This document shows positions 33,440-43,319 of a stretch of 64,000 nt of DNA, piece after piece. Position numbers and translations under genes: made by a program. The notes beneath the pieces are model-generated. The model did no database searches. It had not been told where the DNA came from and was given only the letters and a program-made list of their open reading frames with translations. Source of the stretch: Phascolarctos cinereus (Eukaryota > Chordata > Mammalia > Diprotodontia > Phascolarctidae); the NCBI RefSeq assembly GCF_002099425.1, contig NW_018344337.1, positions 434,001 through 498,000 of the forward strand, read 5' to 3'. The number at the start of each line of letters is the position of its first letter. Positions within the stretch are counted from its first letter, which is position 1.

Positions 33440-34258
33440 AAAACATAATATGCTTGAGAAGTGTGAGGAGGGGAAGCCAGAGCTGAAGCGGAAGCTGGAT
33501 GCAGATTTGGCACCTCCCAACCAGGCAACTCTCTTACACTTCCTTAATTAATGAGACACAGATGAAGCTGTAACAAAAAAGACTGAGGGGCATTCAGACA
33601 GGAAGGAGAACCAAGAGATACAGAGGCTTTAAAAGGAAATGTGAGAAGATCCTCATTGCAGTCATGAAACCTGATGAAACACCTATGTTTAACCCAAGTC
33701 TATTGAAAGAGGTGTACTGGAGCCAGAATACTGCAACATTTTCTCCAACCATTTTCCCAATATACCCAGGAGATGGTTTGGTTTTGAGGCCTCTTTGTAC
33801 TACAGATCTAAACAGAGGATTTTTTAAGGTACTTGGTCAGCTGACAGAAACTTGAATGGTCAGCCCTGAGCAATTTATGAGATCATTTGATCATATGAGG
33901 AAATCAGGAGATTATTACGTTACAGTTGTAGAAGATGTCACTGTAGGGCAGATTGTTGCTATGGCTACTCTGATAACATAACTTCATATGATAACAACAT
34001 AACTGAGAACATAAATTCATCTATCCATGTGCAAAGAGAGGAAGAGTAGAATATGTTGTGAGTGATGAACGCAGAGGAAAACAACTGGGAAAACTGTTAT
34101 TGTCAACTCTTACTCTGCTAAATAAAAGACTGAAATGTTAACAAAATTACCATTGTATGTCTTCCACATAATGTTGGTTTCTATAAAAAGTTTGAATATA
34201 CTGTATCCGAAGAAAAATACATGTATCACAAGTTTCTAAAGCAATGATAACAAAAATC
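33440..34258 (+). pseudogene. GNPNAT1: Processed pseudogene of GNPNAT1 (glucosamine-6-phosphate N-acetyltransferase)
   Basis: The former start codon is at 33664 and the terminal TGA at about 34245. The first 63 codons are open ([17 protein letters not shown]..., then [11 protein letters not shown]), and the expected Gly codon after them is TGA. Later segments remain legible: [11 protein letters not shown] (33911-33943), the GNAT acetyl-CoA motif [16 protein letters not shown] (about 34072-34119), and [15 protein letters not shown] after one inserted base near 34140. A duplication-like insertion of about 28 bp interrupts the segment near 33980-34010. The human protein is 184 residues, and this copy has no introns, so it is a retrocopy. 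33440-33663 may be former 5'UTR. The 3'UTR is almost absent because L1 sequence starts at about 34259. Confidence 0.9.
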
Positions 34259-35032
34259 ATTTTTAGATTGAAAACAAAGAAATTTGGAAACAGTGTGGGA
34301 AAATTGGGACACTAATGTGCTTTTGGTAGAATTGCAAGCTGATCTAATCATTCTGGAGATCAATTTGGAACTGTGTTCAAAGGGCCATAAATCTTTGACC
34401 TAGTAGAACAACTACTGGTTTATATCCCAAAAAGACTTAAAAAAAGGAAAAAAGACCTACAAAATTATTTATAGCAGCTTTTTTGTAGAAGTAAAAAATT
34501 AGTAGTTGAGGGGATGCCTATCATTTGGGGAATAGTTGAACAAGCTGTGGTATGTGATTGAGATGGAATACTATTGTACTATAAGAAATGACCAGCATGA
34601 TGCCTTCACAAAAACCTAGAAAGATTTACATGATTTGATGCAGTGTGAAGTGAGCAGAATTAAGAGAACATTATACACAGCAACAACAGTATTGTACAAT
34701 GATCAATTGTAAATGACTTAGCTGTTCTCAGCAATGCAATGATCCAAGACACTCCTAAAGGTCTTGTGATGAAAAGTGCTATCCATCTCCAGAAAAAGAA
34801 CTGATTTACTTTATTTTTTCCATTTTTTTTGCCTGTGATTTCTTTTATAGCACGACTAATATGAAAATGTTTTGCCTGATTATACATGTATAACCTGTAT
34901 CAAATTTATTGTCATCTCAGGGAGGGTGAAAAGGTGGGAAGAAAGGAGGGAGAGGATGCGCAATTCAAAATTTTAAAGAAACAAATGTTAAAAATTGTTT
35001 CTACATATAATTGGAAAAAATACTAAAAAAAA
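34259..35032 (+). mobile_element. L1 3' end fused to the GNPNAT1 retrocopy
   Basis: Begins in the ORF2 Cys-rich segment ('gtgtgggaaaattgggacac'), continues through the ORF2 end (about 34700), 3'UTR with purine-rich tract (34918-34955) and an A-run at about 35022-35032. Same orientation as the retrocopy. More diverged than copies 1 and 2. Confidence 0.85.
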
Positions 35033-35079
35033 AAGGCAATAAAATAGAAATTGTCCATAAGGGAGCTCAAATGTAGTAC

Positions 35080-36077
35080 TTCAGAAGATTTAACCCTCTG
35101 AGAAGCATAAAGAGATTAAATAAGAAATAAATAGGCCACATAACAGAGAATAAAATTCAGAATGCTCAGGAAGAAAATTGAATTAATGATGAGAATAAAT
35201 CAAAGATAATATTCTTAAAAGTTCTTTGGGCAAAAAACTAAGGGAAAAAATGTTATAATAGAGGAGAAGAGGCAGAAGTTTGAACTAACCACCTAAATAT
35301 AAGCAGAAAAAGAAAGGTGAAGCAGGAATAGATAACTAATAAAAATAAGATGAATAAGAGAGGGATAGTAAGGAGGAAACAGATGACAAGATTAGAGTTA
35401 CATCAAAATAACTTAAACAAAACTAATTGTAGACACAAGGTAATCATTTAAAGGAGAAAGACAAACAAAAATGTGTCTTTAAAAAAAGCAATATTAGAGA
35501 TAAATGGAAGGCATAAACCCATCTTTCATAACTTTAAATTCAGTGAATTAAGTAATTCAATAAAATGAAAGAATGACAGGAAAGATTAAAAAACAAAAAC
35601 CTACAATCTGTTGCTTATAGAAAATATCTAAAAAGCAAATAATCAAAATTAGAGACTAGAAGTGTGTATCAGGTGAACCTAAAAAAGCAGAAATTGCAAT
35701 CATACTATCAAACAATAAAAAATAAAATTATATTATGCATAAAAACAGAAAATGAACCAATATCAGTATTAAATATGTCTGTCAAATAATGTAGCATTTA
35801 AATTTATAAAGAAAAATTAACTGGATTGTGGAAAGACATGTTAGTAAAAATAAATAAGTAATAGACTTTAATGTTCCATTCTCAGAACTGGACTAAAGAA
35901 AAATCAAGAGAGGCAGCTAGGTAGTGATGGATAGAGCACCGGCTCTGAAGTCAGGAGGACCTGAGTTCATTTCTGGCCTCAGACCAAACACTTGACACTT
36001 ACTAGCTGTGTGTCCCTGGGCAAGTCACTTAACCCCAATTGCCAAAAAAAAAAAAAGAAAGAAAGAGAAAGAAAGAA

Positions 36078-36125
<48 letters not shown>

Positions 36126-36333
36126 AAAAGAAAGAAAGAAAGATCAAGATAAAAAGGGAAAATTTAACTGTTGCTGAATTGAGAGATAAAAGATTCATGG
36201 GGCCTTCCAAATGGACCATAAAAACATATACTCAGTATCATACAGCACTTGTCCAAAAACAACTAATGTATTAGGGCCAAGAAAAAGAGCAAATATGTGT
36301 AAAAAGCAGAAATACTAATTGTTTCCTTTATAG
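35080..36333 (+). mobile_element. Old L1 ORF2 endonuclease region, split by a SINE
   Basis: Diverged ORF2 start and endonuclease domain: 'aaaacctacaatctgttgct' (NPTICCL, about 35599), 'aaaaaagcagaaattgcaat' (35680-35700), 'aatagactttaatgttccat' (35861). After the SINE it continues with 'gtattagggccaagaaaaag' (about 36268). Every block contains stops. Confidence 0.7.
35909..36142 (+). mobile_element. tRNA-derived marsupial SINE with (AAAG)n-expanded tail
   Basis: The SINE body (aggcagctaggtagtg... to cccaattgcc) is followed by an A-run that turns into about 85 bases of AAAG/GAAA repeats (about 36055-36142). The target duplication is imperfect: aaagaaaaatcaaga at 35895-35909 against aaagaaagatcaaga ending at 36149. 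Confidence 0.9.
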
Positions 36334-36394
36334 GCTAATCTAGGCTGGGCCTAATTCAGGCTAGTTCCATGGTAGATTAGTCTCAGTGTTGTTC

Positions 36395-36635
36395 AGCCTT
36401 CGTTTTCAAAGAGGACCAATGATATCATGAGGGTGATGTCTTGACTTGTGCGTGAATTAAGTGATGCAGAGCTGAGCAGAATCTTCAGCCTCACTCTGTC
36501 CTCCAGAATTATCAGAATCAGAGGTCAAGATGACTTGTGATGGCCCAGGATGCAGTGGGTGATCTTGGCCTTTCTACATAAAGGTCTTTCCCAGGTCTCA
36601 GTTTTTCTGAGGCCAGACCCTTTCAATCACTGAAG
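36395..36635. repeat. Marsupial interspersed repeat, family name uncertain
   Basis: 'cgttttcaaagaggaccaat', 'gagggtgatgtcttgacttg', 'gatggcccaggatgcagtgg' form a sequence I know as common in marsupial genomes, possibly an RTE-related SINE. I cannot name it with confidence. Confidence 0.5.
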
Positions 36636-36897
36636 ACTAGGTAGGAGCTGAGAAAAAAAAAATGGCCCAACTTACCATTACAATGACATAAATCTGGGAG
36701 TTTCTGTCCAAAACAAAAAAATTACTATTTATACTTATTCTAAGCTATGAAAACCTAAAGAGCCTTAGCGCTATTATTGGTCATTCAATGAAAGCCAGAG
36801 TGATTTGAGTTTAAAAACTCAATATTGGAAGAAAATGATACAGTCACAGGTCATTCAGTAGTTAACAAATAGAGATTTAATTAGCTGTGGCAAGAAA

Positions 36898-37098
36898 AGG
36901 GGACAGCTAAGTGGTATAGTGGATAGAGTACTGGGCCTGAAGTCAGGAAGACTCATCTTCTTGAGTTCACATCTGGCCCCAGACATTTACTAGCTGTGTG
37001 ACCCTGGACAAGTCAGTTAACCCTGTTTGCCTCATGTGTAAAATGAGCTAGAGAGGGAACCATTCTAGTTTGTTTGCCAAGAAAACCCCAAGTGGGGT
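36898..37098 (+). mobile_element. MAR1-type CORE-SINE, 5' part (split by LTR)
   Basis: Head 'ggggacagctaagtggtata', core 'tagctgtgtgaccctggaca', and 'ccaagaaaaccccaagtggg' at the right edge. The rest of the SINE resumes after the LTR at 37522. Confidence 0.9.
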
Positions 37099-37521
37099 TG
37101 ATGGAGTACAGGCCCTGGGAACTGCCCCCCCCAACTTTCCTTGAGTTTTTTCCTTTTTCCATGTAGTCAAGCCTCTGGAGTGACCTGAGGTATTGTCCCA
37201 GTAATCCTGTCAACTGGCCTTCCGTTGTGGCTATTCCCAGTCTCCCAATTCTGTTCTGTTACCTCCAAATTACTTGAGGCCACTTCTCATGCTTAATTAC
37301 ATCTAGACCCCTTCAGCATTAGCCTTGGGCACCCAGCCCTTCAGGGTCCTTCTCTGTTACCTCACAGTTACCTCAAAGTACTTGGCCACTCCTAGATCCC
37401 TCCCCCAGTTCAAATAAACCTTGTCTCTGGCTGAAAGAAGACTTGGGTTGAATTCTTTCCTGCAGGACCTGTATCTCTTGCTCTTGCTATTTTAGGATCC
37501 TAGCACCCCTGAACCTCAACA
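37099..37521 (+). mobile_element. Solo LTR of an ERV1-like retrovirus inside a MAR1 SINE (fossil)
   Basis: Reads TGATGGAGTA...CCTCAACA. The U5 part contains the AATAAA polyadenylation signal at about 37412 and 'gggttgaattctttcctgca'. Same family as the LTRs at 20170-20629 and 30350-30957. It splits the 3' part of a MAR1 copy, so it is younger than that SINE. A target duplication is not evident. No internal part remains. Confidence 0.85.
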
Positions 37522-37562
37522 TTTTCATGAAGAGGCAGATACAACTAAAACAACTGATTAAC
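37522..37562 (+). mobile_element. MAR1-type CORE-SINE, 3' end
   Basis: 'tcatgaagaggcagatacaa' followed by 'ctaaaacaactgattaacaa' completes the MAR1 interrupted at 37098. Confidence 0.85.
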
Positions 37563-37679
37563 AACAAGCAAGAGAAAGATATTCAATGGGAAGAACATTG
37601 AGGATACCTCAAGTTGATTCTGTTGAGCAAAGTTCCTTTGTCTGAGTTAAACACTGAGCTATCCATCAAAAGAGATATT

Positions 37680-37745
37680 TTTAAAGTGGTTAGCATAGTG
37701 CCTGGCACATAGTAGGCCCTTAATAAATGTTTGTTTCCTTCAACC
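37680..37745 (+). mobile_element. L2/MIR 3'-tail remnant
   Basis: 'gcatagtgcctggcacatag' followed by 'taggcccttaataaatgttt'. Confidence 0.65.
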
Positions 37746-37889
37746 AACTGAGCATCATAGTGCCTATTTAGCTCCTTGTGACTGCTCTATACTCTGAGAA
37801 TGAGTAGGTAGCATCAACCAAGTCTCTTGGGATATCTTAACACTCTTTAAGGTAAAATTAGCCTAATCTACATGGGGGAGGTGTTAGAA

Positions 37890-38445
37890 TATTACTCCTA
37901 CAACACAGATTATGGTGCTATTAAATACAAATCAGTAACAGAGAGCAAAAACAAATGCACAAAACTAAATGTAAAGTTGCTATTGAAATTACTAAATAAC
38001 AAGTGGATTAAAGAACAAATTCTAGGGGCAGCTAGGTGGTACAGTGGATAGAGCTCTGGCCTTGGAGTCAAGAGGACCTGAGTTCAAATCTAGCCTCAGG
38101 CTCTTGACACTTAATAGATGTGTGACCCTGGTCACTTAACTTCAATTGCCTCACGAAAAAGAAAAAAAAACAAATTGTAAAATGCTTCACAAGTAAGGTA
38201 AAGGCAATGATAATGATGAGATAGCATACCAAATTTCTGGAGTATAAGCAATTCTCAAGGAAAAAATATATTCCTAAAAATATGCATAAATAAAATGGGG
38301 GAAAGTATTTATATGAATATGTGATTTTAAAAATAAAAATAAAAAAAATAAGCCCAGAATAAGCAAAGAAGCAGAAGTCTTAAAAATTGATATTGGTAAT
38401 ATAAAAATATATACAAAGTACTTAAAAGGTAATTTGGAGCATAAA
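37890..38445 (+). mobile_element. Old L1 ORF2 linker region, split by a SINE
   Basis: 'cagattatggtgctattaaa' continues the ORF2 sequence left off at 36333 (expected: cagatcatgatgcaataaaa). It then gives 'aacaagtggattaaagaaca' and, after the SINE, 'gatgagatagcataccaaat'. Hence this and 35080-36333 are one old L1. Confidence 0.7.
38025..38168 (+). mobile_element. tRNA-derived marsupial SINE
   Basis: Head 'ggggcagctaggtggtacag', short A-rich tail. Target duplication aacaaatt(c/g)ta at 38014-38024 and 38169-38179, one mismatch. Confidence 0.93.
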
Positions 38446-38639
38446 TGCTAGCAATTTGGAGAGATTAAGAAAGACTTTATGTTGGAGACTTTATGTTATT
38501 AAAGTTAGGCATTTAATGAAATTAACATACATAGCATAACTTCTTGTTGGCCTCCGTGATCTTCTCTAGTTCTATGTCTATTATCCTATAATATATAAAA
38601 ATAAAAGATCTCTCAGATTTTAACAACTACATCCACTAT

Positions 38640-38880
38640 ACCAATAGAGATAGAGACTGACACTGAACCTGTAATTTCATTGGAGTAGGGAACTCTTTGA
38701 AGTTCTTAACCACTGAAGTTTGACACTTTATCTGAAATTTAGAGAGTTGCCTAGAGCACTGAGATCTTAAGTATCTTGCCCAATATCATATAGCCAGTAT
38801 GTGTCAGAGGCAAGACTTGAGCCAAGGTCTTCCTGGAATTGAAATTAGCTTTCTGTCCACTATGCCATGCTGCTGTAGTA
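38640..38880 (-). mobile_element. THER1-type CORE-SINE
   Basis: Reverse orientation: 'aatttcattggagtagggaa' at the left, 'tagagagttgcctagagcac' in the middle, 'cttgcccaatatcatatagc' core, and the tRNA-like head at the right ('tccactatgccatgctg'). Confidence 0.8.
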
Positions 38881-38924
38881 TTTAGTAGCAACTTAGAAAT
38901 ATTTAAAAGACTTGAATTAATGAT

Positions 38925-39260
38925 TAAAGGCTCTGGATTAAAATTCTACCTCTGATGCTGTCTGTGTGGCTGTGGGCAAGTTCCTTAACTTCTCTGGGTC
39001 TCAGTTCCCCTATTAATAAAATAAAGGGGGGGCAGCTAGGTGGCACAGTGGATAGAGCACTGGCCCTGAAGTCAGGAGGACCTGAGTTCAAATCCGGCCT
39101 CAGACCAAACATTTGACACTTACTAGCTGTGTGACCCTGGGCAAGTCACGCAACCCCAATTGCCTAAAAAAAAAAAGCAAAAAATAAATAAATAAAACGA
39201 AGGGGTTGGACTACCTGTCCTTGTAGGTCCCTTTCAACTCTCGATCTATGATTCTGTGAT
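38925..39260 (+). mobile_element. MIR-like CORE-SINE interrupted by a younger SINE
   Basis: Left part 'ctggattaaaattctacctc' to 'tctcagttcccctattaata'. The right part after the inserted SINE is 'ttggactacctgtccttgta' and 'ctctcgatctatgattctgt'. Continuous across the insertion in the family's order. Confidence 0.75.
39029..39188 (+). mobile_element. tRNA-derived marsupial SINE nested in an older SINE
   Basis: Near-consensus body 'ggggcagctaggtggcacag' to 'gcaagtcacgcaaccccaat', A-rich tail. Imperfect target duplication aataaaa(t/c)(a/g)aaggg at 39015-39028 and 39191-39204. Confidence 0.95.
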
Positions 39261-40500
39261 CTTATTATCCCATTATAGTAGAAGATAAGGAATAATCTCC
39301 CCATACAGTGGATAAAGAAAGTGAGGCATAGAGAAATGTCATGTCATCCCCAAACACACGCATTCAGCTAAAGGAAGAGTTGAGAATAAAAGTCAGCTCA
39401 GCTCTCTGGAGTTCTACGTCAGGAATCTATTCAATAAAGTACATTGACCCATTTGGAAGAGCATACAGTCTTCTGTTTCAACCAGTTTCTTTCATGTTCT
39501 CTGATTTCAACATTAAAAAAATGATAGTATATCTGATTGATTGATTGATTGATTGATTTGGAACCTTAACTTTCTTGGGATATTATGAGCAAATGCTCCT
39601 AATTCACATTCTGTTTCTTCCCTTAAAGGGGGAAAAGAAAGATGTAGTTTTTGGGGTTTTTTTTTCCAATCATAACAAGCAGTGTTGTGGCATCCAAGGG
39701 GAATGGCCTATTCATATGGCATTTTTCAGAACATTGAAGCAATTGGATATGAGGCATGAAGAGCCTATTGCTGCACTTAATTTTAGAAGTGGCTTAATTT
39801 TAATTTGTTGCCCGTGGCACAAAAGGAATTATCATTGGGTAAAGTTTGTGGTGTTTGAGGCAGCAACTCTTATGTTACTAGAATCCCTTAACAACAAGGC
39901 CAAAAGGAACTCTTTCTTCTGTTCTGAAGATTATTTTTGGCTCTCTCAGACTCAAATGCACTTTATATCATGGTTAGACTACACTGATTTTCCATGTTTA
40001 GGTATACACCCATAATTTGACTTTTTTCCTTTTCAATTATAAAATGTCCTTGTGTTATAATTCAAACACGTAGAAAAATCTGAGGGTCCATGAAGCCTCA
40101 GGTTACTGAGATTTTTAACAGTATAAATTTTCCCTAGCCTATTCATGACCTTTCTTGTTTCTAATTGAGAAAAAAAAGGGCAAATATCTGAATCTTAAAT
40201 TCAACGTCCCTGAGATTTTATATGACCATTGCTCTCCTGTTGCCTAAAGAGCATTGGGACCAAATCCATCAGCACCACTCCCCAAATATCTGAGAGTTTA
40301 GCTGTTAAGAATTATGAACTTTCTTCTCAAGAGTTGAGCTCATAGTATCTGCAGATCTCCTAACTTCTGCCTACTTATGCAGCAGTAGACTGTGAACTAG
40401 GACTCAAACCCAGACCTCTTCTGGAGTTAATAAAAGCACAAAAGACAGAGCGCGTTGTCTGAAAAAACCGTCTGTACTCCATGACCTTTTCCATACTGCT
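39261..40500. other. Unassigned intronic sequence
   Basis: Contains the longest open frame in non-repeat DNA here (39575-40015, 146 codons), with no recognisable domain or splice context. A short (TTGA)n run lies at 39535-39558. Otherwise nothing recognised. Confidence 0.5.
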
Positions 40501-40519
40501 TTAAAAATTCACTCCTCAA

Positions 40520-40663
40520 AGGGGCAGCTAGGTGGCTCAGTGGATAGAGCACTGGCCCTGGATTCAGGAAGACCTGAGTTCAAATCCAGCCTCAGATACA
40601 TAATACTTACTAGCTGTGTGCTGCTGGGCAAGTCACTTCACCCCATTGCCTAGCCAAAAAAAG
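40520..40663 (+). mobile_element. tRNA-derived marsupial SINE
   Basis: Body 'ggggcagctaggtggctcag' to 'cccattgcctagcc', A-rich tail. Perfect 16-bp target duplication (aaaaattcactcctca) at 40503-40518 and 40664-40679. Confidence 0.97.
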
Positions 40664-40883
40664 AAAAATTCACTCCTCAGTCAGTGACTTTAATCACATT
40701 ACCTCTTTTGCATACTGATGGAAATATTGTATAATTTCTGAAATCTCTTTTCTAAGATAGCCCAATGAAAGTCATCTCCTTCCCCATGTTCTTTATCATC
40801 TCTTTTTTGTGTATGTTGTCCAAGTTAGACACAAAAAACACATTTGTATCTCAGTGGTCTTATTGGCATATTGTTCAGAGACC

Positions 40884-41450
40884 TTTTTTTTTATTAATTT
40901 ATTTTGACTTATCAACAATCACTTCCATTAACTTTTGAGTTTTAAATTTTTCTCCCCCTCACTCCCCACCTCCCTCCCCAAGTCAGCATGCAATCTGATA
41001 TAGGCTATACATATACATTCCTATTAAATGTATTTTCACATTAGTCGTGTTGTAAATAAGAATTAGAACCAATAGGAGGAACCACCAGAAAGAGGAAACA
41101 AAATGCAACAGAAGAAAAAAAATAGCAAATACTATGCTTCGACCTGCACTCAAACTCCATAGTTCTTTCTTTGGATGTGGATAGCATTTTCCATCGTGAG
41201 ACTTTTGGAGATGTCTTAGATCCTTGCATTGCTGAGAAGGGCTAAGTCTATCAAAGTTAATCATCTCACAACGTGGCTGTTACTGTGTACAGCAGTCTTC
41301 TGGTTCTGCTCACTTCACTCAGCATCAGTCCATACAAATCTTTCTGGGTTTTTCTGAAGTCTACCTGTTCATCATTTCTTATAGCACAATAGTATTCCAT
41401 TACATTCATATACCACAGCTTGTTCAGCCATTCCCCAATTGATGTAAATT
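40884..41450 (-). mobile_element. L1 3' segment (minus) of a probable twin-primed insertion
   Basis: T-run at the left is the reversed poly(A). Then 3'UTR, ORF2 end and the Cys-rich-proximal region, matching reverse copy 1 from 27415 to about 26860. At 41450 the sequence switches strand to L1 5'UTR. Confidence 0.88.
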
Positions 41451-42246
41451 CCTCTTACTGTCCCTTATTAACCTCTGAAAGCCCAGAAAATATTGCCTCA
41501 GGAACAGCTGAACCAGCAGAAAGACAGGGTGCAGCAATCCTGTAGCCCAGGTAGCTTGAAGGGTTAGCGGGAAAGGCCCCTCTTCCTCTTGGGGAAGGGG
41601 AGCAGTACAGTACAGGAGGCATCCCAGCAAGTTAGCAAAAATCCCCACCTCAGCATATCAGGGGGAGACCCTGAACCCCAGGTGGTAGAACAGGCAAACA
41701 CCAACACCAGGACCCCCGAGTGCCTCAGTACAGACAGGGGAACCAGTGGAAATCAGCTTAGGAAAATCACCACATGCCTCAGTGTTCTAAGGCAGACAAG
41801 TCTTCCAGTGCCTCAGCAAAACTCTGGGAAGTACTCCAAGGGGGAAAGCCCCAGGCAGAGAAACATCCATCTGAAAGGAACTGAAGAAAGTGAAAGGAGG
41901 GAAAGAAAAGGCCCCAGTGAGCAGGCAACCTACAGGGGCCAGACTACCGAATCCTACTCCTAGAGTTCCAGTGTTGCTTATTCTGGCCCAACACCTGGTA
42001 ATCTGCCAGAACTCTATAGCCTCCCACTGCCAGCAGTTGAAGCCCTAGCACACAAAGCCAGTGACCAGGCCTGGGGCTGCCAGCACAAGAAGCTTGGGTC
42101 AGTGACCCCTCCTCCCCAGCCAGGAAATAAGCAAACACCATGAGCAAAAAGAAACATGCAATGACCATAGATTCTTGTTATGGGAACAGTGAAGGTCAAG
42201 GCAGAGATTCTGAAGAGGACAACATTGTCAACAAACCCACATCTGA
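41451..42246 (+). mobile_element. L1 5' segment (plus): 5'UTR and ORF1 start
   Basis: Begins 'ttattaacctctgaaagccc', close to the L1 5' end. It passes through the 5'UTR and reaches the ORF1 ATG (42139, MSKKKHAMTID) before stopping after 'caaacccacatctg' (about 30 codons). Very similar to copy 1 21460-21610 and 20755 onward. Open frames on either strand here are 5'UTR artefacts. Confidence 0.88.
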
Positions 42247-43120
42247 CACTTTTTTTAACAAAAAAAATCACAAATTTTTCCTTTTGAACTAGTTAATGAA
42301 GCTATAACTTAAAGTTTCTGATCCTGAAATTAGTGAAAGATTATCTTTGATGGCCAAAAATGTTATTGAAGATTAAGCCAACTTGGTAGCCAAGACAAAG
42401 TTCCAGAGCCAAATTTAGTCATCTGCTATGATTTTGAATACTAATTCTTCATTTTCTCAGTCTTTGAGTTTTGCCAGTCATGATAAAAGAGAGAATGTGA
42501 ATATTGTGGAAGAGCTTAATGTTAAAGGAAAAGGTATATTTGAGTGCTGATTGCAACTGTAATGCTATGTTTTCTCAGGATGTGGCTAGTTTTTATTAAT
42601 ATTAACTCTTCTGCCTCTGAATACTTTTTGCTAGACACTCAATGAATCATCTCTCTTATAGTTTGTAGGGCCCAATTGCCAAAACATAGTATATATGTTA
42701 TAATTCTCTAACTTATTTACATATGACACAAAGCAACCTATTCATCTAGGTAAATGTTCCATCATATTTTAATTACATGTGATAATCTGAAGTAATACTT
42801 GAAAACTGTTTAATAGTGGTTATGTACTAAATTGATAAAATAAATTTAGCTTATTGAAGAGTATATGGGCTCCTGGCTAGAGCAGTTGGTAGATATGAAA
42901 GGAGGATATGGTTGAATCTAACTTATATTTCTGACTTCAGTGCTGCATTTGTATAAAATCATGGGCAAATTGGTTAATAATGGTGACTAAGTTTCTCTAT
43001 TCATAAGACTCATGTGCTTCTTGTTTGAAAAGCATTTTGTATATGACAGGTTTACCATGCTGACTAACACTGAGGACAGTGCAGTGGAAAAGGGTGGGGT
43101 CAGGAGTGTGAGGGTAAGAA
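42247..43120. other. Unassigned intronic sequence
   Basis: No repeat family or gene recognised. Confidence 0.5.
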
Positions 43121-43124
43121 TTAG

Positions 43125-43290
43125 AATCAGAAAACCTAGATTCAAATCCTGTCTCTGTCAGTTACTAACTTCATGATCTTGGACAAATCACATAGCCTCT
43201 TTGAGACTCCATTTCCTCATCTGTAAAAGGAAAGAATTAGACTGACATCTATGGATCTTTTGAGCTCTAAAGCTGTTAATCTATGATTTA
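43125..43290 (+). mobile_element. MIR-like CORE-SINE
   Basis: 'cctagattcaaatcctgtct', 'gacaaatcacatagcctctt', 'ttcctcatctgtaaaaggaa' and the tail 'gagctctaaagctgttaatc'. Same family as 38925-39260. Confidence 0.75.
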
Positions 43291-43319
43291 TTATTTTTAA
43301 ATAGATTTTTGTTCATATG

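Noticed and set aside
39575-40015. 146-codon open frame in non-repeat DNA
   Set aside because: No recognisable domain, no matching splice sites, low-complexity neighbours. A frame of this length is not surprising in 64 kb of sequence. Left as unassigned.
41589-41963. 124-codon open frame in GC-richer sequence
   Set aside because: It lies wholly within L1 5'UTR (compare copy 1, 20.8-21.4 kb). Known L1 5'UTRs contain chance frames, and no homologous open frame is kept in copy 1.
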